15,754 nt of DNA from positions 1-15,754 of the forward strand of contig JAHEMP010000023.1 of the NCBI GenBank assembly GCA_024643585.1, written 5' to 3'. Source of the stretch: Crocinitomicaceae bacterium (GTDB lineage: Bacteria; Bacteroidota; Bacteroidia; Flavobacteriales_D; Crocinitomicaceae). The notes below the pieces were generated by a model. The model saw only the letters and a list, made by a program, of their open reading frames with translations. It was not told the DNA's origin and did no database searches. The position numbers and the translations under genes were made by a program. Positions 1-6,835 of the stretch are shown in pieces; position 1 is the stretch's first letter, and each line of letters opens with the position of its first letter.

Positions 1-45
1 AACAGCAAGAACAAGGACAGTAAAATTAAAGTGATAACAGAATAA
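1..45 (+). CDS. Possible 3' end of an upstream gene (partial)
   Basis: One plus-strand frame is open from the first base and ends in TAA at 43-45, giving a short lysine-rich tail (NSKNKDSKIKVITE). The strong terminator that follows fits a plus-strand gene finishing here. The other two plus frames also stop within the first 35 bases, so the frame is not certain. Nothing about function can be said from 14 residues. Confidence 0.25.
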   Translation, partial: NSKNKDSKIKVITE

Positions 46-61
46 ACGAATGCTTATAAAG

Positions 62-93
62 AAAAAGGGGCTAAAATTTTAGCCCCTTTTTTT
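62..93. terminator. Bidirectional rho-independent terminator
   Basis: A perfect 20-bp palindrome (67-86, arms GGGGCTAAAA/TTTTAGCCCC) is flanked by a run of A on the left (62-66) and a run of T on the right (87-93). The hairpin therefore works on both strands. On the minus strand it lies directly after the stop codon (96-98) of the PNGase F-like gene. On the plus strand it would end whatever gene enters from the left. The T tract is longer on the plus strand. Confidence 0.88.
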
Positions 94-95
94 AT

Positions 96-3000
96 TTAGT
101 TTTTAACCACTTTTGTATGTGAGGTTTTGTTTCCATCGCTTACTGAAACGATGTAAATACCTCTTGGCAACTCTGAAATGTCCATTTTGCCATTGTAAAT
201 TCCTGACTCAGAGTCAAAAGATTGAGTTCTAACTATTTTGCCAAGGTTATCGATTAAGCTCACTTGAACATTTTTATCAAAGTTTCTAATTGAAATGTTC
301 AACTCATTTTGAGCTGGGTTTGGATAAATATTTAACTCAGGGATGTCATTTATTTCCTCATAAGACAGTGGGAAATTCACGGTAAAGTTAAAATTGATAT
401 CATTTCCAAAATCACCATTGAATGATTTTACAATGAGTCCGCCTACTTCTTTGAATCGAGTATATCCATTTCCATCATTATTTGCCCAAAATGCAATACC
501 ATCATCGTCTAAATCCAAAACTTGATAGTTGTAACATCCCATCGGCAATTCTACAGTGTCTTTATACGTTGTATTCGCACTCATTCCACTGCGTGAAACA
601 ATGACGTTGCCTTGTTCATCGGTTAGCTTATAACTATTCTCTCCTGGATATAAATTCGTTTTAAACTCAATAATTATATTCGAAGGCATGACCTCAGGAA
701 TAGTGAAATTCGTTTGAAGATGGTCATTCAGCGTGTAAACATCTGTTCCTGAATTTGGATTTTTAATCTCTGCATGGAAAATATTGTTTGCTGGCAAAAG
801 TGTTGACCACAAAGCATAAGACGAAGGTAATTCTACCTCCTCAGTCAATCCACTTGCCAAATTCCCTGTCCAATTGTACACTTGCGGATTTGAGGAAGAG
901 TTCACCCAATAATTGATGGTAGCTGAGGTCAGTGCAGTTGATCCTGTGTTCATTATCTTCACTTTTGGCGTATGGCAAATTGAGTTGAAACGTGTAAACT
1001 CAACCTGACTTGTTGGCTGGCTTATTTCAACGATTGTTGCATCCAATGTTTTATTAATGGATCCATATGTCACCAACTGATTACTTACAATATAATTGGA
1101 AGTCCCTGAAGCTGTTGAAACCCCATAATCTAAATTAACGGTTGAACCTGCAGTAACCATTGACGTAATGTCACTCTCCTGCACATCCGTTGCCATACCT
1201 GGGCACCACCCTGCTCTGTCATAAATCCAAGTTCCACCTTGAGGATATACAGGATTTTCAGCACATTCTTTCCAAACATTCCAAGAGAATTCTGTAGAAC
1301 CTCCATTTACATTCAAGAAATGTTGTCTCGGAATAAATTCTCCCTCCTGGCCGTGACCAGAGATAGATGTTCTTACTTTAAATTTATTTCCTGTAGCCAA
1401 CGTTGGTACGTCAATTGGCTGAAAATATTGATCGCTTAGTATGGTTGTGTAACCTCTTGATTCTGTTCTCCACACCTCTTGTATGTCCAAAACATCTCTA
1501 TATGGTGTTCCAACAATAAAGAGGAATTTTATATCCATGTCTTCTTGCCATTGACCACCTCGCTCCATTGTAATCCTTTTGTTTCCTTTCAATATTGGTG
1601 TGTAATCCGTCATGTCAAAGGTCCAAGTTTTACCGGTCGGCCCCATGTTCAAATTGATACCGTAAGGCGTTACGAAAGACATGATTTCAAACTTCATTGG
1701 CCAGCGTTGGTAATAATTCAATTGGGTAATATTAATTGTCCCCTGAGGAGTTACAGGTGTTGAGTCCACCAAAACACCCGCTAAATTATATTCGTAATTA
1801 TAGGTTGCAGCCCATAAACTTTGTGTCTGTCCAGGGACAATTATGTCACTGAAAACTGTCCCCGCTTGAGAATTTATTGTGTTTGGAGTGACTTGATAAG
1901 GAAAATTGAAAACCGTGTCATTAACGATTGTTGGGGTAACCGTTAAATTGTATGTTCCTTGAACAAATGTCACATTTGGTCTTATAGTTGTTTCAACGAA
2001 GTCTTTAAATAATTTATCTCCCCGAACATAATCCCATTGAAACCCATTTACTCCCGTCATGTTATTGTTATTTGGAGAACCATCGATGACTGTATTTCCA
2101 GTATTTTGATTAAGAGTATAATATGCTTGTAGATTGGAATAGTTTGGATGAGATGCGTCCAATTTTCTTCGATTCCAACTTGTTAAAGTAGCCGGTGCAA
2201 TATTTTCATTCCAAATACGGACTTCGTCTATTTCACCAATCCAATATCGATTGTTTACTCCTCTACTGATTCTCACCTTAAATGCGGAACCTGTATTTAT
2301 CGCCAAAGCTGAAGTGCTGCTAATTGATTCTTGTATCCCATCTACAAAAAACTGAATGGTATTTGTATTTCCACCGGGATAGCGCATAACAACATGATGC
2401 CAATTTCCGTCTCTTAAGTCACTTAATGCAACAATATATCCACCATTGACTTCCAAGCGAAGTCGGCCAGAATTATCCAAGCGAAAAACCCATTTTTGGC
2501 CAGAAATATCCGAACCCCAAGAAACGATTTCTTTATCGCCTACTGTTGTTTTTATCCATGCTTCAATGGTACGTGGTGTTGTTCCAGAAACACCAGTATA
2601 GTTGTTGGCTTCAAAATAATTTGTACCATTAAAAAGGGGGAAATGATCTCCGGAAGTAGTCAGCCCCTTTACAGTAATAGCATCATGACTCTGTATCGAC
2701 AATGCCGTTCCAAAATCTCCATTGTTGAATGAAATCTCGATAATCACATTTGAGACACCATCCCAATTAAAAGCTTGGTAGAATTGAAGTCTATTCGTTC
2801 CAGGAACAAAAGAAGTGTTTTGGAAAAATACATTTGTCCAACCTGAAAGTTCGGGAGATGCGCCACTTAAAAATGAGCTAGTTGTATGTTTAATATTTAC
2901 TCTAAGAAAATCAGATGTAACTGACCCATTTAATATGTTTAGAATCATTCCATCCAGGTTTCCTGCTACTACACCGGATCCCAACAATTCTGTCGCAGTA

Positions 3001-3554
3001 AACAAGTACTGACTTTTTCCTGCAAATTCTTGATTGTTTATGGTATTAATATTTGTAAGATTTCCTGTTCCAATCGTACTTTGAACCTCTGATGCAATTG
3101 AATTTAAAATTACATTTTGCTGTAGGTATGGATAAGTCGAAAAGGTTGGTTGGTTTGTATAACTCAATGAACTACCTGTATAATTTGGTATCACATGTGA
3201 ATTGGTTTTGCTAGCCAGTGAATCCACTCTTGAAGAATCGTGCACGTATGTATTACAACTATAATCCCATTCGCCACAACCTAAATTCGTGTTGCTTCCT
3301 GTCGACACAGCGCCGTTTTTACAACGCATGTTGTACTGCATTAAAATCTTCTCAAACTGCAAGCCCGGAATATTTGGGAAAGAAACCACTGTATCCCGAA
3401 TTCCTGAACCGTAGGTCATATTATAGTTGAAAGAGTTAACGACAATTGTATCTCCTGGGTTTTGCCCAAAAGAATAATTTGCCATAAATAGAAGAATAGG
3501 GATGACAAGTGCTAGTTTTAGATTTTTCATTATCAACAATCTTATTTTAAACAT
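96..3554 (-). CDS. Secreted PNGase F-like glycosidase with inserted LamG domain and T9SS sorting domain
   Basis: This 1152-residue secreted protein starts with a signal peptide (hydrophobic stretch about 12-28, ending ...SFGQ). Residues about 35-105 and 617-830 resemble the two halves of Flavobacterium PNGase F, which cleaves N-glycans from asparagine. By eye, its catalytic acids Asp60, Glu118 and Glu206 match Asp97 (in GCGEWD), Glu664 (in ITMER) and Glu739 (in QEGEF). The signature DRAGWCPGM (779-787) is kept, but the cysteines flanking Glu206 are not. Between the halves lie a jelly-roll-like segment (about 180-300) and a LamG/concanavalin domain (about 305-510; RDGNWHHVVM, FFVDG, IDEVRIWN). 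A CARDB-like stretch (about 850-950), a beta-rich domain (about 955-1060) and a type A T9SS domain (about 1073-1152, from LNIYPNPAQ) follow. The substrate is inferred. An alternative start is Met9 (3530); Met1 has the more A-rich upstream context, so it was kept. Confidence 0.85.
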   Translation of the reverse strand: MFKIRLLIMKNLKLALVIPILLFMANYSFGQNPGDTIVVNSFNYNMTYGSGIRDTVVSFPNIPGLQFEKILMQYNMRCKNGAVSTGSNTNLGCGEWDYSCNTYVHDSSRVDSLASKTNSHVIPNYTGSSLSYTNQPTFSTYPYLQQNVILNSIASEVQSTIGTGNLTNINTINNQEFAGKSQYLFTATELLGSGVVAGNLDGMILNILNGSVTSDFLRVNIKHTTSSFLSGASPELSGWTNVFFQNTSFVPGTNRLQFYQAFNWDGVSNVIIEISFNNGDFGTALSIQSHDAITVKGLTTSGDHFPLFNGTNYFEANNYTGVSGTTPRTIEAWIKTTVGDKEIVSWGSDISGQKWVFRLDNSGRLRLEVNGGYIVALSDLRDGNWHHVVMRYPGGNTNTIQFFVDGIQESISSTSALAINTGSAFKVRISRGVNNRYWIGEIDEVRIWNENIAPATLTSWNRRKLDASHPNYSNLQAYYTLNQNTGNTVIDGSPNNNNMTGVNGFQWDYVRGDKLFKDFVETTIRPNVTFVQGTYNLTVTPTIVNDTVFNFPYQVTPNTINSQAGTVFSDIIVPGQTQSLWAATYNYEYNLAGVLVDSTPVTPQGTINITQLNYYQRWPMKFEIMSFVTPYGINLNMGPTGKTWTFDMTDYTPILKGNKRITMERGGQWQEDMDIKFLFIVGTPYRDVLDIQEVWRTESRGYTTILSDQYFQPIDVPTLATGNKFKVRTSISGHGQEGEFIPRQHFLNVNGGSTEFSWNVWKECAENPVYPQGGTWIYDRAGWCPGMATDVQESDITSMVTAGSTVNLDYGVSTASGTSNYIVSNQLVTYGSINKTLDATIVEISQPTSQVEFTRFNSICHTPKVKIMNTGSTALTSATINYWVNSSSNPQVYNWTGNLASGLTEEVELPSSYALWSTLLPANNIFHAEIKNPNSGTDVYTLNDHLQTNFTIPEVMPSNIIIEFKTNLYPGENSYKLTDEQGNVIVSRSGMSANTTYKDTVELPMGCYNYQVLDLDDDGIAFWANNDGNGYTRFKEVGGLIVKSFNGDFGNDINFNFTVNFPLSYEEINDIPELNIYPNPAQNELNISIRNFDKNVQVSLIDNLGKIVRTQSFDSESGIYNGKMDISELPRGIYIVSVSDGNKTSHTKVVKN

Positions 3555-3605
3555 GTTTTTGAGTTCTATTTTTTACAGATGCGACAACTCACCTGTCTGA
3601 AAAAA

Positions 3606-3613
3606 CAAATATA
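3606..3613 (-). promoter_or_regulatory. TAnnTTTG promoter element for the PNGase F-like gene
   Basis: The minus strand reads TATATTTG, an exact match to the Bacteroidota -7 consensus TAnnTTTG. It lies about 51 bases before Met1 and 75 before Met9 of the secreted glycosidase gene. No clear TTG is visible at the usual -33 spacing, so the match rests on the -7 element and its position in the divergent intergenic region. Confidence 0.5.
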
Positions 3614-3704
3614 GGACATTGATAAAAGATTCCACACATTTGTTCAATTATTCACTAATATTCTGCCTTTGAGAATGAATTTTTCTTTCTTCAATAAAAG
3701 TCGG

Positions 3705-3712
3705 TACTTTTG
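3705..3712 (+). promoter_or_regulatory. TAnnTTTG promoter element for dusB (near-leaderless)
   Basis: TACTTTTG matches TAnnTTTG exactly and ends only 8 bases before the ATG at 3721. Bacteroidota transcripts usually start about 5-8 bases after this element, so the mRNA would begin at or within a few bases of the start codon. No good -33 TTG was seen. Confidence 0.5.
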
Positions 3713-3720
3713 CAAACACA

Positions 3721-4716
3721 ATGGTAAAAATCCGTGATATAGAATTGGGTGAATTTCCTCTGTTGCTTGCGCCAATGGAAGATGTTAGTGATCCGCCTTT
3801 CCGTGCTTTGTGCAAAAAACATGGGGCTGATTTGATGTACACTGAATTTATTTCTTCGGAAGGCTTGATTCGCGATGCGGCGAAGTCTGTGATGAAAATG
3901 GACATTTATGAATATGAACGTCCGGTAGGTATTCAAATTTTTGGATATGACATCGACAGCATGACGCAGGCGACCAAAATAATCGAAAAAACCAATCCGG
4001 ATATCATCGACATCAACTACGGTTGCCCAGTGAAAAAAGTGGCCTGCAAAGGTGCGGGAGCTGGAATTTTACAGGACATTCCAAAGATGGTGCGCATGAC
4101 CGAGGCAATTGTGAAAGCTACCAATCTGCCAGTTACCGTAAAAACACGTTTAGGCTGGGACGAAGAAACCAAGTTTGTCGTTGAAACCGCTGAAAGACTG
4201 CAAGATGTTGGGATAGAAGCAATTTCCATTCATGGCCGTACCAGAAAACAGATGTACAAAGGTGATGCCGACTGGCAACTCATTGGGGAAGTGAAAAATA
4301 ATCCTCGGATGAAAATACCTGTTTTTGGTAACGGTGACATCGACTCCCCTGAAAAAGTGATTGATTATCGTCAAAAATATGGCGTAGACGGTGTGATGAT
4401 CGGTCGCGCCAGTATTGGATATCCATGGGTTTTCAACGAAATCAAACACTTCATGAAAACCGGTCAGCATTTAGCTCCTCCTGGCGTAAAAGAAAGAGTA
4501 GAAATCACCAAACAACACTTGCAAATGAGTGTGGATTGGAAAGGTGAAATTCTGGGTGTAGCCGAAATGAAACGACACTATTCGAATTATTTTAAAGGTA
4601 TAGCCCATTTCAAGGAGTACAGAACCAAATTGGTCACTTCGTTTGATTTACAAGAAATTCTTGATACCCTTGACCATATAGAAGCGAATTCTGAGCAATT
4701 TGAATTGGTAATTTAA
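3721..4716 (+). CDS. dusB: tRNA-dihydrouridine synthase, DusB type
   Basis: This 331-residue FMN-dependent enzyme reduces specific uridines in the tRNA D-loop to dihydrouridine in the cytoplasm. The N-terminal TIM-barrel strand LAPMEDVSDPPFR (16-28) matches the family's LAPMxxVTDxPFR. The catalytic cysteine is Cys102 in the motif NYGCPVKKV (99-107). Lys141 in VKTRLGW and His171 in HGRTRKQ are the conserved flavin and tRNA-contacting residues. GNGDI (203-207) and MIGRA (226-230) form the FMN phosphate site, and the C-terminal helical domain (about 250-331) carries FKGIAHFKEYR. Length is normal for the family. The start is fixed by a TAnnTTTG element only 8 bases upstream. It diverges from the secreted glycosidase gene and is followed after 62 bases by paaZ with no clear terminator between them. 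The DusB subfamily is favoured over DusA or DusC by overall resemblance only. Confidence 0.93.
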   Translation: MVKIRDIELGEFPLLLAPMEDVSDPPFRALCKKHGADLMYTEFISSEGLIRDAAKSVMKMDIYEYERPVGIQIFGYDIDSMTQATKIIEKTNPDIIDINYGCPVKKVACKGAGAGILQDIPKMVRMTEAIVKATNLPVTVKTRLGWDEETKFVVETAERLQDVGIEAISIHGRTRKQMYKGDADWQLIGEVKNNPRMKIPVFGNGDIDSPEKVIDYRQKYGVDGVMIGRASIGYPWVFNEIKHFMKTGQHLAPPGVKERVEITKQHLQMSVDWKGEILGVAEMKRHYSNYFKGIAHFKEYRTKLVTSFDLQEILDTLDHIEANSEQFELVI

Positions 4717-4746
4717 TTTCTACAGCTCCTCTTTTTAGTTTTTACC

Positions 4747-4754
4747 TATCTTTA
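4747..4754 (+). promoter_or_regulatory. Weak TAnnTTTG-like element upstream of paaZ
   Basis: TATCTTTA matches the Bacteroidota -7 consensus except for the last base (A instead of G). It ends 24 bases before the paaZ ATG and directly abuts a perfect 9-bp dyad. If it is used, transcription would start inside that dyad. The alternative is read-through from dusB, since no terminator is visible in the 62-base gap. Confidence 0.3.
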
Positions 4755-4773
4755 GACTTTAAATTTTAAAGTC
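4755..4773. promoter_or_regulatory. Perfect 9-bp dyad, candidate operator for paaZ
   Basis: GACTTTAAA and TTTAAAGTC form a perfect inverted repeat around a single T. It ends 5 bases before the paaZ start codon and begins right after a near-consensus promoter element. It lacks a G/C-rich stem and T tract, so it does not look like a terminator. A homodimeric repressor site at the transcription start would fit, but no transcriptional repressor gene of that kind lies in the window. Confidence 0.4.
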
Positions 4774-4778
4774 AAAAA

Positions 4779-6827
4779 ATGCAACGATATCAAAGCTATG
4801 CGCTAGGTCAATGGATCGACGGTGAAGGGGTAGAAACTAATCTTTACAACGCAATTACAGGTGAACATTTTGGTGAAACGTCTAGCATAGGTCTAGATTA
4901 CAAGGCCATGATGGAGTATGCTGTAAAAACTGGTGGGTACGCTTTGCGGAAAATGACATTCCAAGAAAGAGGAAGAATGCTTAAAGCATTGGCCTTATTT
5001 CTAATGGAAAAGAAAAACAAGTATTACCAAGTAAGTGCCTGGTCAGGAGCGACTAAAGTCGATTCTTGGATTGATATTGAAGGTGGAATTGGAAACCTTT
5101 TTGCGAATGCCTCTCTACGAAGACAATTTCCGGATTTACCGTATTACGTGGATGGCGTAGCGGCTCCATTGTCGAAAGAAGGATCCTTTATCGGTCACCA
5201 TATTATGGTTCCCAAAGAAGGAGTTGCCATTCACATCAACGCCTTTAACTTCCCTATATGGGGAATGCTGGAGAAAATCGCTGTGAACCTAATGGCTGGC
5301 GTCCCAACTATCGTTAAACCATCCGAATTCACTTGTTATTTAACTGAAGTGATGGTGAGAGACATTGTTGCTTCGAAAATTTTACCTGAAGGATCCTTAC
5401 AATTGGTTTGTGGATTAGGTCGTGGGATATTGGATTTCGTCGATTCTCAAGATGTAGTGACTTTCACGGGAAGCGCCGCAACTGGTAGAAAATTAAAGTC
5501 CTTGCCTCAATTTGTTCAAAATAGTGTGCCTTTTAATCTAGAAGCGGATTCTTTAAATGCATCAGTTTTAGGGAAACATGCGGCACCAGGTACTGTTGAG
5601 TTCGATCTTTTCATTAAAGAAACTACCAAAGAAATAACAGTAAAAGCTGGACAGAAATGTACGGCTGTAAGAAGAATTATTGTACCCGAAGACTGGATTG
5701 ACGAGGTGGAAAAGGGTATTTCTGCACGACTGGCTTCCACAAAAATTGGAGATCCGAGTCAAGAAGGTGTAAGAATGGGGGCTTTAGCCACAAGAACGCA
5801 AGTTGAACGTGTAACTGAATCTGTCGATAGATTAAAGCAATCTCAAGAAATTGTATTTGGTGACTTGGAAAATTTTGAAGTTTTTGGTGCTGATAAAAAT
5901 AAAGGAGCTTTCTTCTCTCCTATCTTATTTCGTAACAATGATCCATTTAACAAAACGGACTGTCATGATATTGAGGCCTTTGGACCCGTTTCTACAATAA
6001 TGCCCTATAAGAATATTGAAGATGCAATTACTTTAGCCAAAATGGGCAAAGGTTCGTTGGTGTCTTCTATTGTTACGCCAAACGACAACGAAGCCAGAGA
6101 ATTTGTCGTGGGTGCTGCGAGTATGCACGGTAGGATTTTGGTTTTAAATGAAGCATGTGCCAAAGAAAGCACAGGTCACGGTTCTCCAATGCCCTTGCTA
6201 ACCCACGGTGGACCAGGAAGAGCAGGTGGTGGTGAAGAAATGGGAGGAAAACGCGGTATAATGCATTATTTGCAAAGAACGGCAATACAAGGTCACCCAA
6301 CCACGATAACACATATAACTGAGCAATTTCAAGTCGGTGCAGAAATGCCAGAAGCAAATCCTCATGTATTTAGAAAACATTTTGAAGAATTGGTTATTGG
6401 TGAGACGGTTTTTACCCATAAACATACCGTAACAGATGCTGATATTGTCAATTTTGCAAATGTTTCTGGCGACAATTTCTATGCCCACATGGATGCTACT
6501 TCGTTGGAAGGAACAATCTTCGAAGGTCGCGTGGCACATGGCTATTTCATATTATCCAAAGCCGCTGGTTTGTTCGTTGACCCAAAGAAAGGACCTGTAT
6601 TGTTGAATTATGGTTTGGATGAAGCACGATTTGTTAAACCCGTATATCCTGGGGCGACTATTGGTGTTCGGTTTACGGTGAAAGAAAAAATTGACCAAGA
6701 AAAGAAGAGCGAAGATGATATTGCAAAAGGAATTGTTAAATTCTTAGTGGATGTTTATGACGAAACTGGTGAAACTGTGGCGCTGGCAACTATTTTAACA
6801 ATGGTCAAAAAAATCAATCAAGAATAA
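4779..6827 (+). CDS. paaZ: Bifunctional PaaZ: oxepin-CoA hydrolase / 3-oxo-5,6-dehydrosuberyl-CoA semialdehyde dehydrogenase
   Basis: This 682-residue fusion is almost exactly the length of Escherichia coli PaaZ (681). In aerobic phenylacetate breakdown PaaZ hydrolytically opens the oxepin-CoA ring and oxidises the resulting aldehyde with NADP+. Residues about 1-510 are an aldehyde dehydrogenase domain: FTGSAATG (229-236) binds cofactor, Glu255 in NLEADS is the general base and Cys294 in GQKCTAVRR is the nucleophile. Residues about 530-680 are a MaoC-type (R)-hydratase domain, with Asp565 and His570 in SGDNFYAHMD and the conserved GRVAHGYF (583-590). Both active sites look intact. No other paa gene (the paaABCDE oxygenase, paaG, paaK) is in the window, so it acts with enzymes encoded elsewhere or in another CoA-thioester pathway. 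The sensor kinase gene starts 8 bases after its stop, suggesting co-transcription. A perfect dyad sits just upstream. Confidence 0.95.
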   Translation: MQRYQSYALGQWIDGEGVETNLYNAITGEHFGETSSIGLDYKAMMEYAVKTGGYALRKMTFQERGRMLKALALFLMEKKNKYYQVSAWSGATKVDSWIDIEGGIGNLFANASLRRQFPDLPYYVDGVAAPLSKEGSFIGHHIMVPKEGVAIHINAFNFPIWGMLEKIAVNLMAGVPTIVKPSEFTCYLTEVMVRDIVASKILPEGSLQLVCGLGRGILDFVDSQDVVTFTGSAATGRKLKSLPQFVQNSVPFNLEADSLNASVLGKHAAPGTVEFDLFIKETTKEITVKAGQKCTAVRRIIVPEDWIDEVEKGISARLASTKIGDPSQEGVRMGALATRTQVERVTESVDRLKQSQEIVFGDLENFEVFGADKNKGAFFSPILFRNNDPFNKTDCHDIEAFGPVSTIMPYKNIEDAITLAKMGKGSLVSSIVTPNDNEAREFVVGAASMHGRILVLNEACAKESTGHGSPMPLLTHGGPGRAGGGEEMGGKRGIMHYLQRTAIQGHPTTITHITEQFQVGAEMPEANPHVFRKHFEELVIGETVFTHKHTVTDADIVNFANVSGDNFYAHMDATSLEGTIFEGRVAHGYFILSKAAGLFVDPKKGPVLLNYGLDEARFVKPVYPGATIGVRFTVKEKIDQEKKSEDDIAKGIVKFLVDVYDETGETVALATILTMVKKINQE

Positions 6828-6835
6828 GTCGATAA

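Noticed and set aside
4150..4470. 106-codon open frame antisense to dusB
   Set aside because: It lies entirely within a well-supported gene, has no recognisable motif, and its residue pattern is what the opposite strand of a conserved gene gives.
4717..4778. Terminator between dusB and paaZ
   Set aside because: The only hairpin there is the AT-only-cored dyad at 4755-4773, followed by A residues rather than T, so it cannot act as an intrinsic terminator on the plus strand.
6198..6539. 113-codon open frame antisense to paaZ
   Set aside because: It covers the dehydrogenase-hydratase junction of an intact paaZ. It is rich in Cys, His and Ser without any domain pattern and has no promoter or neighbour to support it.
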